Shown one piece after another: positions 1-8,500 of a stretch of DNA of 29,333 bases. The translations under genes and the position numbers were made by a program. Source of the DNA: DASQTB01 sp035642095 (GTDB taxonomy: Bacteria > Actinomycetota > UBA4738 > CALAEC01); the NCBI GenBank assembly GCA_035642095.1, contig DASQTB010000031.1, forward strand, positions 1 to 29,333, read 5' to 3'. The notes below the pieces were generated by a model. The model was not told the DNA's origin. It ran no database searches and saw only the letters and a list, made by a program, of their open reading frames with translations. Each line of letters starts with the position of its first letter. The stretch's first letter is position 1.

Positions 1-1029
1 CAGCGCCACGGCGGCGGGATCCTCCGACGCCGGACGGTCCTCCACGACTCCCGCCCCCAGGGCCCGGCCCCAGATGTCCTCGCCCCGCTCCGTGCGAACG
101 ATGGTCAGGGTCCATCCATCGGTTTGACCGAGGCCGCCGAACGAGATGTCTGCGTGCTCGGCGGCGAAGTCGGGACACTTCAAGCAGCCGGGGCGGGTAT
201 GGGCCTGCGCCTTCTTCAGCGAGTAGGTGTGCTCCTCCCCATCGCGGGTGTAGAAGAGGAGCTTGCCCTTCACGTTGACCCGGACGATGTCGTCGAGGGC
301 CAGGCCGAGCTCGTTCTGGGCGATCTCGACCATGACCCCCTCGTACGTGAACGACTTGGAGCACAGCAGGCCGAGGGTCCAGGCGATCTTTCGCCTCCAC
401 TTGTTGACCCGGTGGGCTTCGAGCGCGCCCGTCACGCTGGCCTGGCAGGACATCCCCACCAGGGCCACCTGCTTCAGCCCGAGCTCGTTCGCTCGCAGGA
501 GCGCAAGCGGATTCGCCGAGTATGTGTACCGCGACCCCGCCGTGGCCAGGACCTCCTCGGGGGTGGTCACCACCGCCGGTTCCGCGTCCCAGGACCGTTC
601 CTCGGAGAGCTGGGAGGTCAGGGCGCCGTCGATCTCTCCCGTGGTCAGGCCCCAGATGAGCAGGGAGGAGACGACGCCCCCATCCTGCCCGTAGATCAGC
701 TCCGGGCCGGTGGAGCGAGCCAGCCGAATGTCCCGGGCGATGCCTGCCACCTCCTCCGGCAGACGGGTCCGGCCAAAGAACAGCCGCTCGATCTCCGGTT
801 CCCAGTCGCGGAACCGGGGACAGGCTCGAGTACACAGATCGCACCCGCGGTCGCCGTGGGCACAGTGGTCCGGAGGTCCTTCCTCCAGCTGAACCGGGAC
901 GTCGTTCTCGTAGCCCAGGACGTTGAACGGACAGACCACCACACAGGCGGAGCAGCCGGTGCACAGCCCCGTGGCCACGACCTCGTGATGGAGGTCCCGC
1001 CATTGGGTCTTGTCGGGGGCGACAGGCAC
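1..1029 (-). CDS. F420 hydrogenase/dehydrogenase beta-subunit (FrhB) family protein, 3' end cut by window
   Basis: This is an iron-sulfur flavoprotein of the FrhB/FdhB family, which moves electrons between coenzyme F420 and Fe-S partners. Only 343 codons are visible and the C-terminus lies beyond base 1. Near the N-terminus are two ferredoxin-like cysteine clusters: C23-x2-C26-x2-C29-x3-C33-P, then a second C-x6-C-x2-C-x3-C-P around residues 55-75. The FrhB N- and C-terminal regions follow, including the segment CPDFAAEHADISFGG. The start is GTG at 1029, because the frame has in-frame stops 15 and 17 codons upstream and no other start between. There is no Shine-Dalgarno, but TATACT lies 7 bases before GTG, so the mRNA is probably leaderless. 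It diverges from a cupredoxin lipoprotein gene. The true redox partner cannot be told from this sequence. Confidence 0.85.
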   Translation of the reverse strand, partial: MPVAPDKTQWRDLHHEVVATGLCTGCSACVVVCPFNVLGYENDVPVQLEEGPPDHCAHGDRGCDLCTRACPRFRDWEPEIERLFFGRTRLPEEVAGIARDIRLARSTGPELIYGQDGGVVSSLLIWGLTTGEIDGALTSQLSEERSWDAEPAVVTTPEEVLATAGSRYTYSANPLALLRANELGLKQVALVGMSCQASVTGALEAHRVNKWRRKIAWTLGLLCSKSFTYEGVMVEIAQNELGLALDDIVRVNVKGKLLFYTRDGEEHTYSLKKAQAHTRPGCLKCPDFAAEHADISFGGLGQTDGWTLTIVRTERGEDIWGRALGAGVVEDRPASEDPAAVAL

Positions 1030-1036
1030 GTGGTCG

Positions 1037-1060
1037 AGTATAGAGTGAACCCCTTCACTC
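1037..1060 (-). promoter_or_regulatory. Leaderless promoter with abutting dyad operator upstream of the FrhB-like gene
   Basis: Read on the minus strand, GAGTGAA-GGGG-TTCACTC (1043-1060) is a perfect 7-bp inverted repeat with a 4-base spacer. It directly abuts TATACT (1037-1042), which ends 7 bases before the GTG start. The dyad therefore fills the -35/-10 spacer, the usual position of a repressor site. No good -35 hexamer is visible. That it is an operator is inference; the same dyad also lies 47 bp upstream of the divergent lipoprotein start. Confidence 0.5.
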
Positions 1061-1106
1061 GTCGCGACGAATCAGGCTCAGAAGACCCCCTCGTGGAGGT
1101 GGCGGG

Positions 1107-1658
1107 ATGCGGCGATCGGACCGGAGTTCCTTTTTCCTTCCTCTGCTCCTGTCCCTCGTCCTGGCGGCTTCGGCCTGTGCAGAGGAAGCGCCGGAGGCAA
1201 CGGCCGGGCAAGCCGAGGCCGAGGACGCGGAGGGCTCGGTCACGATCGCCGGGCGAGAGGCCACGGACCATGGTTCCGAGGATGTGGCCGGCCGCAACGA
1301 GGTCGAGGTGGAGGTGGACGACTTCTACTTCGGCCCCACCGTCCTGGAGGGCGACGCCGGGCAGACCTTGACGGTCACGCTGTTCAACGAGGGTGACGCG
1401 CCCCACACGTTCACCGTCGACGAGCTCGACGTGGATGAGGAGCTGCAGCCGGGAGACGAGGGTGTCACCGCCGAGGTGACGTTCCCCGAGGCGGGTGCGC
1501 TCGTCTACTACTGCCGGTTCCACGTCGGGGGTGGGATGCTCGGTGGTCTCTCGGCCGGCGGAGATCTCTCCCCGGCATCGGGCGTGTCGGGTGGTGCCGG
1601 CGCCACCGAGGGTGAAGGGGACGCGGGCTCACAGCCCGGTGGCTACCCCGGCTATTAG
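1107..1658 (+). CDS. Cupredoxin-domain lipoprotein (plastocyanin-like)
   Basis: This is a probable membrane-anchored type 1 copper protein acting in extracytoplasmic electron transfer. The N-terminus is a lipoprotein signal with an arginine-rich start, a hydrophobic core and a lipobox ending at C24. An acidic linker follows (about 25-65), then a cupredoxin fold (about 65-145). The copper ligands are visible as H100 in APHTF and C136-x2-H139-x4-M144 in CRFHVGGGM. The tail after 145 is glycine-rich and disordered. The ATG has a good Shine-Dalgarno, GGAGGT at 1095-1100, 6 bases upstream. The gene is divergent from the F420-type flavoprotein, which may hint at a shared redox role, but that link is inferred only from position. 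Confidence 0.8.
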   Translation: MRRSDRSSFFLPLLLSLVLAASACAEEAPEATAGQAEAEDAEGSVTIAGREATDHGSEDVAGRNEVEVEVDDFYFGPTVLEGDAGQTLTVTLFNEGDAPHTFTVDELDVDEELQPGDEGVTAEVTFPEAGALVYYCRFHVGGGMLGGLSAGGDLSPASGVSGGAGATEGEGDAGSQPGGYPGY

Positions 1659-1808
1659 GGATCGTTTCATCTCCGCGTGGCACCTCCTTTCGTCGGGCGG
1701 CGACGGCGGTGAGGACAACTCCGGCTCCACCGGCTCCGGCTGAATCCGGCGTGGGCGATCCGTTCACAGGGTAAGGAACGAACGAGCCCACTCGCGGAAA
1801 GGAGAGTC

Positions 1809-1946
1809 ATGCCGGGACGGCGATGGACCGCGCTGCTCGTCGCTGCTGTGGTCTCCCTGGGGGTCGTGTCGACGGCCTGTGAAGCCCGGGTCGGAGACGA
1901 CGGCGGTGAGATCGAGGTCGATCCGGGCGACGGGGGCGAGGACTAG
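1809..1946 (+). CDS. Small acidic lipoprotein, 45 aa
   Basis: This short gene begins at an ATG preceded by AAAGGAGA, a strong ribosome binding site. The product has two arginines at 4-5, a hydrophobic core (about 8-20) and a lipobox VSTAC with C24 as the acylated cysteine. Only about 21 mature residues follow, almost all Asp, Glu and Gly. It sits 150 bp behind the cupredoxin lipoprotein on the same strand and may be its companion. No family is recognised; a role as a metal-binding or surface peptide would be a guess. The signal peptide plus the ribosome binding site make it a credible real gene despite its size. Confidence 0.6.
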   Translation: MPGRRWTALLVAAVVSLGVVSTACEARVGDDGGEIEVDPGDGGED

Positions 1947-1956
1947 GACAGACGAT

Positions 1957-2304
1957 CTAGACGGAGAACGACTCGCCGCAGGCGCACTCGTGGGAGGTGT
2001 TCGGGTTCCTCACCTTGAGACCTCCTCCCAGGAGCGCGTCCGAGAAGTCCAGCGTCGAGCCCTGGACCAGCGGCGCGCTGCGGGGGTCGATCAGGACCCG
2101 GACCCCGTGCGCGGCGATGACGTTGTCGTCGGCGACGGGAGCGTCCTCCAATGAGAGCCGGTAGGAGAACCCGTCGCATCCGCCGGCGACGATGCGGAGC
2201 CGGAGACAGGCGTCCCGGCGTCCCTCCCTCTCGGCCATCGTCCGGACCCGGCGGGCCGCCGCCTCGGTGACGCTCAGGACGTCGGCGGTTCGAGTGGCGT
2301 CCAT
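1957..2304 (-). CDS. erpA: Iron-sulfur cluster insertion protein, ErpA/HesB/IscA family
   Basis: This A-type carrier receives Fe-S clusters from the assembly machinery and inserts them into apoproteins in the cytoplasm. Its 115 aa match the family length. The three conserved cysteines are present: C43 in GGCDGFSY, and C107 and C109 in CACGESFSV at the C-terminus. The Asp after C43 and the Ala between the last two cysteines differ from the common GGCSG and CGCG forms. The gene diverges from an SDR gene with only 26 bp between the two starts. There is no clear Shine-Dalgarno. On the minus strand TACCAT lies 10 bases upstream of the ATG, so a short or leaderless message is likely. Confidence 0.88.
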   Translation of the reverse strand: MDATRTADVLSVTEAAARRVRTMAEREGRRDACLRLRIVAGGCDGFSYRLSLEDAPVADDNVIAAHGVRVLIDPRSAPLVQGSTLDFSDALLGGGLKVRNPNTSHECACGESFSV

Positions 2305-2330
2305 GTCGATTCTTATGGTACCAGGGGACC
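2305..2330. promoter_or_regulatory. Compact divergent promoter with overlapping -10 elements
   Basis: Only 26 bp separate the erpA-like and SDR start codons. The core TGGTACCA (2316-2323) is a perfect palindrome. The plus strand reads TATGGT (2314-2319), 11 bases before the SDR ATG, and the minus strand reads TACCAT (2320-2315), 10 bases before the erpA ATG. Both fit the TANNNT -10 pattern, so one AT-rich patch may serve both strands. The -35 regions would lie inside the opposite coding regions. Confidence 0.4.
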
Positions 2331-3122
2331 ATGGATCTCGGTCTCACGGGACGGCGGGCCCTGGTGGCGGCAGCCAGTCGGGGCCTGGGGAAGGGATGCG
2401 CCATGTCGCTGGCCTCCGAGGGAGCCGCGGTGGCGATCTGCTCGCGAGACGGGGAGGCCATCGAGGCCGCTCGCGACGAGATCGCGGCGTCGACGGGAGC
2501 CACCGTGGCGGCCATCCGGGCGGACGTGTCGCGGGAGGATGACGCCCGGCGCTTCGTCCGGGAGGGGATCGAGACCCTGGGGGGCTGCGAGATCCTGGTG
2601 GCGAACGCCGGCGGGCCGCCCACGGGGCGGTTCGATGAGCTCGGTGACGACGATGTCCGTTCCGCCCTCGACCTCAACTTCTTCTCCACCCTGCGAATGG
2701 CTCGGGACGCCCTGCCGGCCATGCGTGAGGCCGGCTTCGGACGGATCATCGTGATCCTTTCCATCGCCGCCAAGCAGCCCATCTCCAACCTGGTCCTGTC
2801 GAACACCATCCGGGCCGGGCTGGCCGGCTGGGCCCGGACTCTGGCCGACGAGGTCGGCCCCAGCGGGATCACGGTCAACGGCATCCTCCCCGATGGAGTG
2901 CTCACCGACCGTGTCCGCTCGCTCCACGAGGACCGGGCCCGGCGAGAGGGGCGGTCGACCGACGAGGTGATCGCGGAGGTCGAGGCGGAGGTCCCGGTTC
3001 GACGGCTCGGGGACCCCAAGGAGGTCGGAGATCTGGTGGCCTTCCTGGCCTCGGAGCGGGCCGGCTACATCACCGGGACGTTCATCCAGGTCGATGGGGG
3101 CGGCTACCGCGGGTTGTTCTAG
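2331..3122 (+). CDS. SDR family protein with altered catalytic residues
   Basis: This is a Rossmann-fold short-chain dehydrogenase/reductase of 263 aa, closest to 3-oxoacyl-ACP reductase-like proteins. The nucleotide-binding segment SRGLGKG lies at residues 16-22 and the NAG motif near residue 92. S144 is at the catalytic serine position. However, the residue 13 further on, normally the catalytic Tyr, is S157, and the usual Lys four later is R161. The C-terminal VDGGG segment is typical of the family. A known subgroup of reductase-like SDRs departs from the catalytic tetrad in this way, so this may be a natural variant rather than a dead enzyme. Substrate unknown. Confidence 0.85.
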   Translation: MDLGLTGRRALVAAASRGLGKGCAMSLASEGAAVAICSRDGEAIEAARDEIAASTGATVAAIRADVSREDDARRFVREGIETLGGCEILVANAGGPPTGRFDELGDDDVRSALDLNFFSTLRMARDALPAMREAGFGRIIVILSIAAKQPISNLVLSNTIRAGLAGWARTLADEVGPSGITVNGILPDGVLTDRVRSLHEDRARREGRSTDEVIAEVEAEVPVRRLGDPKEVGDLVAFLASERAGYITGTFIQVDGGGYRGLF

Positions 3123-3167
3123 CCTCGCGAAGGGCCGCACGAGGGACCTACCTGCTCGACGAACCGT

Positions 3168-3173
3168 TATCCT
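3168..3173 (+). promoter_or_regulatory. Candidate -10 for a leaderless message
   Basis: TATCCT lies 9 bases before the ATG at 3183. The bases between have no Shine-Dalgarno, which fits a leaderless or near-leaderless start. No -35 is recognisable. Confidence 0.3.
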
Positions 3174-3182
3174 GGCCGCCCA

Positions 3183-4802
3183 ATGAAGGTCGCCCTCCGG
3201 GTCGCCGCCCTCTTCCTGATCCTGGCCGTCTCCCTGGCCGACCTGGTCTCCGTCGGGGCGGAAGGAGGGACAGCGGCACGGTCGGCCCGATCGAGGTCGC
3301 CGGGTCTCGATACGGTCCGGCTGGCTGTCCGTCAGGGACGGACGCCATCGTTCCAGAGCGACGTCACGGTCCGGCCGACCGCCTCGATGGGCCCCATCCC
3401 CGAAGGGGGATTCCACGCTATCCCCGGTCGCCCCGACATCGCACCTTCGGACACGACCGGGGCGGCCGGTGCTACCCACGTGGTCACGGCGGTCAACATC
3501 GATTACGCGGTCTACCCGAAGACCGCGGCGATGACCCCTCCCCCGGCGACGCCGCCGCTCGTCACCGGGACCCTGAGGTCGCTGTTTCCGGGCCTTCCCG
3601 GGGGGACGATCGTGTTCGATCCCAAGGTCGTGTACGACCCATATCACGGGCAGTTCGTGCTGGTGTTCCTGGCAGGGCACGGCCGACCGTTCGGACCGGG
3701 CGGTAACCAGTCGTGGATCCTGGTCGTGACCATCCCCGAAGGGTCGGCCGCCGACCAGGGCACGTGGTGCCGCCGGCGGCTTCGGGGTGACCAGGTGGCC
3801 AAGGATGGCGCTCAGTTCGCCGACTACCCGGGGCTGGGGTTCGATCGGAAGCGGGTCTACGTGACCACGAACCAGTTCTCGTTCAAGGGAATAAAGGCGT
3901 TCGAGTACGCCCAGATCGTGGCTCTTTGGAAGTCGGGCCTCTACCGCTGTGGACAGAAGGTGCGCCGCGAGGTGTTCGCCGGCGAGGAGACCAGGGACGG
4001 CACCCGCGATCGGGCCTTCACCATCCAGCCCGCCATCACCGAGGGAGCCACCGGGCGGACGCCGGAGTTTCTGGTGAGCTTCCAGGACAAGTCGTGCGGA
4101 AGCGGTTGCGGGAAGCGCCTCACGGTATGGCGAATCAAGAAGCGGCCAGGGGAAGGGCTCACACTGGCCCGCGATTCCATCGGTGTGGGGCGGACCCAGG
4201 TCGCGCCGCTCGGCACCCAGAAGGACGGGTCGCCGACCTGCTCGATCGTCCAACACTGCTGGGACGCGGGAGACCTCCGGTTGGTCACGGCGTTCTATGA
4301 CGCCGCCCGAGACCGGCTGTACACGGCGCACGCCGTGAGACAGGACGTGGCACCCGGGGACGGCTACCTCGAGGCGGTGGTCCGATGGTACGAGGTCGAC
4401 CCGTCTCCGATCACCCGCTCGGCGGTGACCCGGCGAGGAGACCTGGGGACATCCGGCCGCGACGGTGGCTGGGCCTCGGTCGTGACGGACGCCGCCGGCA
4501 ACCTCTTCGTCAACTTCAACCGGGCGGGGGCTCCTGCGGGAGGCGAGTACCTCTCCGCGGTGGCAGCCACCATCCCACCTGGAACCTCGACCCCCGACGC
4601 AGTCACGGTCCTCCAGCCGGGGGAAGCTCTCTACGTGGCCAAGCCCGGCCGACCCCAGCGGTGGGGCGACTTCACCGCCGCCAATCGTGACCCCCTGGAC
4701 CCTGCGGACGTGTGGCTGGTGAACCAGTTCGCCCGGGCGGATGCTGACGGGCCGCCCACCCCGTTCTGGCAGCAGAGCGTCCACCGGGTCAGCTTCGGCT
4801 GA
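3183..4802 (+). CDS. Secreted protein of unknown function, possibly beta-propeller-like
   Basis: The 539-aa product begins with a Sec-type signal peptide (about residues 1-26, MKVALRVAALFLILAVSLAD). It is otherwise soluble with no later membrane segment, so it is probably exported. Recurring short blocks such as FDPKVVYDPYHGQFVLVF and DYPGLGFDRKRVYVTT, followed by strand-turn-rich segments, suggest a propeller-like all-beta fold. About eight cysteines in the mature part, including CGSGCG and CSIVQHC, could form disulfides. I do not recognise a named family or catalytic motif. No Shine-Dalgarno precedes the ATG. The stop lies 5 bases before the Nudix gene, so the two may be co-transcribed. Confidence 0.7.
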   Translation: MKVALRVAALFLILAVSLADLVSVGAEGGTAARSARSRSPGLDTVRLAVRQGRTPSFQSDVTVRPTASMGPIPEGGFHAIPGRPDIAPSDTTGAAGATHVVTAVNIDYAVYPKTAAMTPPPATPPLVTGTLRSLFPGLPGGTIVFDPKVVYDPYHGQFVLVFLAGHGRPFGPGGNQSWILVVTIPEGSAADQGTWCRRRLRGDQVAKDGAQFADYPGLGFDRKRVYVTTNQFSFKGIKAFEYAQIVALWKSGLYRCGQKVRREVFAGEETRDGTRDRAFTIQPAITEGATGRTPEFLVSFQDKSCGSGCGKRLTVWRIKKRPGEGLTLARDSIGVGRTQVAPLGTQKDGSPTCSIVQHCWDAGDLRLVTAFYDAARDRLYTAHAVRQDVAPGDGYLEAVVRWYEVDPSPITRSAVTRRGDLGTSGRDGGWASVVTDAAGNLFVNFNRAGAPAGGEYLSAVAATIPPGTSTPDAVTVLQPGEALYVAKPGRPQRWGDFTAANRDPLDPADVWLVNQFARADADGPPTPFWQQSVHRVSFG

Positions 4803-4807
4803 CTACC

Positions 4808-5380
4808 ATGACCGGCGTGGGCCGGACCTCCGAGCGTCTCCGCGACGTGCTCCCCCTAGACGCTCCGGATCCGCCGCCGGAGGAAGGGACGCCGGCGGCG
4901 GTCATGGTCCCCGTCCTGGACCTCGGCGATCCTGCCCTACTGCTCACCGTTCGCTCGGACCTGGTCGGTGACCACCGAGGGGAGATCTCGTTCCCCGGTG
5001 GGGTCCGCCACCCTGAGGATGCCGACCTCCTGGCCACGGCCCTGCGGGAAACCGAGGAGGAGCTGGGCATTCCCCGGGAGGCGTTCGAGGTGGTCGGGGC
5101 CCTGCCGCCGACCCCCACCGTGGTCAGTGGATACGTGATCCAACCGTTCGTCGGGATCCTGGGCCAGCGACCGTCGCTCTCTCCCAGCCCCGACGAGATC
5201 GCGGAGGTGCTGGAGCTGGAGATCGCCCGGCTGACCCGGGTCGAGGAGGAGGTCCACCGGGAGACCGGCCCGGGGGTTCGTCGCTCCTGGTTCGCGTACA
5301 CCTTGGACGGTTACACGGTGTGGGGAGCGACGGGACGGATCGTTCACTCGTTTCTCGAAGTCTGGACGAAGGAGGCCTGA
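4808..5380 (+). CDS. Nudix hydrolase, CoA pyrophosphatase type
   Basis: This Nudix enzyme probably cleaves CoA or acyl-CoA to 4'-phosphopantetheine and 3',5'-ADP. The 190-aa protein has the CoA-specific upstream signature LLLTVRS...HRGEISFPGG (about residues 39-61). It runs into the Nudix box ending RETEEELGI, with the metal-binding glutamates in EEE. As in other members of this subfamily, the Nudix box position usually Glu is not Glu. The ATG at 4808 follows the preceding stop by 5 bases. The gene is followed immediately by a small DUF4177-like gene whose Shine-Dalgarno lies in its last codons. Substrate is inferred from the signature only. Confidence 0.88.
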   Translation: MTGVGRTSERLRDVLPLDAPDPPPEEGTPAAVMVPVLDLGDPALLLTVRSDLVGDHRGEISFPGGVRHPEDADLLATALRETEEELGIPREAFEVVGALPPTPTVVSGYVIQPFVGILGQRPSLSPSPDEIAEVLELEIARLTRVEEEVHRETGPGVRRSWFAYTLDGYTVWGATGRIVHSFLEVWTKEA

Positions 5381-5381
5381 G

Positions 5382-5531
5382 GTGCAGAAGTGGGAGTACG
5401 CCACGGTACCGCTGATCGAGCACGCCACCCAGGAGATCCTCAACAACTGGGGCGACGACGGCTTCGAGCTGGTCGCGATCCTCCAGGGGCCGCAGGGGAT
5501 CGTGGCGTACATGAAGCGTCCCAAGGCGTAG
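5382..5531 (+). CDS. Small DUF4177-like protein, 49 aa
   Basis: It begins at GTG 5382, just after the Nudix stop, with AAGGAGG at 5369-5375 as a strong ribosome binding site inside the Nudix gene. The sequence starts QKWEYATVPL, continues ILNNWGDDGFELVAIL and ends with a basic tail. This W-E-Y ... G-x-x-G-(F/W)-E-L-V pattern is that of the small DUF4177 family found across actinobacteria, whose function is unknown. Tight coupling to the Nudix hydrolase and a strong terminator just after the stop show it is the last gene of the unit. Confidence 0.72.
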   Translation: MQKWEYATVPLIEHATQEILNNWGDDGFELVAILQGPQGIVAYMKRPKA

Positions 5532-5532
5532 G

Positions 5533-5564
5533 CGAAGGGGCCGGCGATGCCGCCGGCCCCTTCG
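5533..5564. terminator. Strong hairpin terminator between convergent genes
   Basis: A perfect 13-bp stem, CGAAGGGGCCGGC (5533-5545) with its complement at 5552-5564, encloses a 6-base loop. It begins one base after the stop of the small DUF4177-like gene and ends 20 bp before the stop of the convergent peptidase gene, so it can serve both strands. There is no long T-tract, as is common in high-GC actinobacteria. Confidence 0.8.
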
Positions 5565-5584
5565 TGGTCGAGCTCTGGGTGGGC

Positions 5585-8500
5585 CTACGGTCCGAGGAAG
5601 TGGTCGATCGCTCGACCCATCACCTCGTTCCTGTCCGCCTCTTCCGTGATCTGCTCGAAACCGAAGCCCGTATAGATCGAGTCCTCGGTCGAGACGCTGG
5701 ATCCCTCAGGGAAGCCGGCCGCCGTGGTCCGGATCCAGTCGTTGAAGTTGGCGGCGCTCCCTTCCGGCGCTCCGGCAACGGTCCATCCGTCCATCCCGGT
5801 CTCGAACGAGGTCGTGCCCTCGCCAGTGGACACCTCGATGTCGTCCACGAACGTGCCGAGGCCCTGGACGGACCAGTCGCTGGCGTAGCTGATCGACACC
5901 TCGACCTGCTGGCCTGCGAAGCCGCCCAGGTCGACCTGCCACTGCTGCCATCCACCGGAGTTTCCGGAGGCAGCGTGCCACGCGCCGGTGGTTCCGGTCG
6001 GGTTGCACGCGGTGGTGCCCACCTGGGTCTGGTAGTGGTCGAGGTGCGGGTGCAGGGTGCGCCACCCCCCGGAGTTCTGGGCCTGGCAGCTGTCCCCGGT
6101 GGCCTGGGTGGTGTGCCCGTTGAGATCGGGCAGCGTGGTCCAGTTGTCCTGCCCCACCGTGTGGGCCTCCACGAACACGTGGTCCCACGATGCCTCTGTG
6201 TCGTACGACGTCCAGAAGGACATCGTGGCCCCTCCGGCCGGCACCGTGATCGTGCGGGCCAACCGCTTGTAGGTGATGTCGGCGATCTGCGAGTAGGCGT
6301 AGAAGTCCCCCGTATGGGGGCTGAACGGCCCACCGGGCCGATCCCACCTCGATGACACCCAGCTGTCGAACTGCGGGTACGTTTCGGGATCGAGGATTCC
6401 GCTCGTGGCGATCAACGAGGCGTTGTTCCCGATGTTGTCGGCGCTGGTCCCACCGCCGAGGGTGAACTCGGACGCCGGCGGCCCGTCGAAGGGCTCACCC
6501 GCCCCCACGATGGGGAAGGGGTTGCCGTTCTCGTCGAAGCCGGCCCCGGCGATCCACAGGTACGCACCCAAGTAGTACTGGAGGAAGTCGTTCTTGTCCC
6601 CCCAGTTCAGGCAGCGGGCCGCCACCTCCGGAGAGGCAGGGGGCTGGCACCGCTGGTTGGCCACCGGGTCGTAGAGCTGGTTGCCACCGACGCCGTTCTC
6701 GGTGCCGCCGGCCCACTGCCCCGTGTACAGGACCCTGCCGCCCTCGTTCATGTACTGGCGGATCTCCAACGTCTCGTCCACGGCCAGCCGGGACACGTTC
6801 CCGCCGCCCCAGCCGGGCTCCCGGACGTGGATGTCGTTGCCCCGGTACCACACCACGGCGTCGTAGTGGCCGAGAACCCCGAGGTGGTCGGGGGCCACCC
6901 GGCCCTGTGCGTCGACGTCGTACACGTCGTAGTCGATGCCGTTCGCGGCGAGGGCGTCCTCGTAGAACGACAGGTAGTTCGGCGTGCTTGGCGAGGTGCT
7001 GGCGTAGTTCGGGAACTGCGAGGCCCCGGTCCGGTCCTCGGCGGCGAGTATCAGGACGTCGGCGTCATCGGAGTCCTCAACGACGTCGAACGACACGGGG
7101 TCGGTCGACTCGCCGCCCGCCGTGAACCAGTACTCGACGTGATCGCCCACCACAAGGCCGGGGATCGCTCCCTGGAGGAAGTGGTAGTAGGTGTCGTAGG
7201 CGTTGTTACCCCCGTACCGCTCGCCGTTCGCCGACTCGCTGGTCGGCCCCGAGCCGGGGGTTCCGTTGATCGTGTAGTTCAAGGTCACGGCCCCGACAGC
7301 CCGCTTGGCCAGCACCTCGACGGGCTGCGAGGAGTCGCCGGCGTAGGAGATGTCCACCGACAGATCCGAGGTCGGCCAATTCGTCTTCCACGGGTCGATC
7401 TCGGAGACGTCGACGTACAACCCGGCCGTGTCGATGGCCGCGTGAGACGCAGGGTCGTCCGGGTCCAGGGCGGACCTGGCCACGTTCAGGGAGAACTCCA
7501 GGTTCTTCTCGAACTCCTCCTGGACCAGCGCCTCGTCGTCGGGGAAGATGAAGCCTCCGCCGTGATCGGACAACTCGGGTGTCCAGGCCAGGACGTTCGC
7601 TTCGGCGTGGGCCCAGTCGGTGAACTCGCCGTTGGTGGTGTACAGGTCGGCGCCCACGCCGGGGTTGAACCCCTCGACGGCGGGGTCGTCATCGGTTCCC
7701 GTCAGCGCGACGTAGATCGGGTCGTCTGCCGAGGGCGTCAGGGTCTGCCAGCCCTGGGTGTACAGCAGCAGCTGGCCGAACGAGTGGTAGCTGATGGCGA
7801 ACCTGAAGTCCCCCATTCTCTCGATCAGGTTGATGTCGGCCGACGACTCCGGCTCGGAGGCCGGCGCCGGCCCCCTATAGGTGTCGCTGGGGAACTGGGA
7901 GTTGGAGCCTTCGGTGTCGTAGTTCCAGTGCTCCGGATAGTTGCGGTTCAGGTCGACGCCGTCGCCGATCGTGATGTCGCCATCCCCGTTGTTGTCGCGG
8001 AGGTTCTTCCGCCACAGCCGCTCCTCGTCGAACGTGTACTGATACCCGTCGGGGTTCACGACGGGGAGGAACCATACCTCCCTCGTCTCCAGCAGGTTCA
8101 CGACCTCGGGGTTCTCCGCTCGGCGCTCGTCGATGAACCAGTTGAGCAGCCGCATGGCCACCTCCGTGCTGATCCACTCGCGGGCGTGGGTCGTCCCCTG
8201 GTACAGGACCGCGGGACGCCGGCCGAGAGGGAGCCCTCGGGCTCCCTGGGTCATGCGGATGGCCAGGATGTCCCGACCCTGGTGGGTGTCGCCGATGTCG
8301 TACAGCTTCAGGAAGCCCTGATACACGGGATTCGAGCCGATCTCCCGAAGCTCGTCCTCGATGCCGCCGGGCTCGTCGTAGGAGCGCCAGACCTGGAAGC
8401 CGTTCTCTGCCTGCAGGGCGGCCATCCGCGCGGCTGTCTGTCCGCTCGAGCCGCGCCAGAGGGTGAGGCCGAGGCCCTTGCCCTGAAGCTGGTCCCGCTC

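Noticed and set aside
1659..1808. A possible second small lipoprotein in the gap before the 45-aa lipoprotein
   Set aside because: One frame ends in a Gly/Asp/Ser-rich tail (to 1743), but it has no signal peptide, lipobox or ribosome binding site of its own.
2313..4784. An 823-codon minus-strand open frame
   Set aside because: It covers the SDR and secreted-protein genes on the opposite strand, has low-complexity Arg/Gly/Pro composition and no domain.
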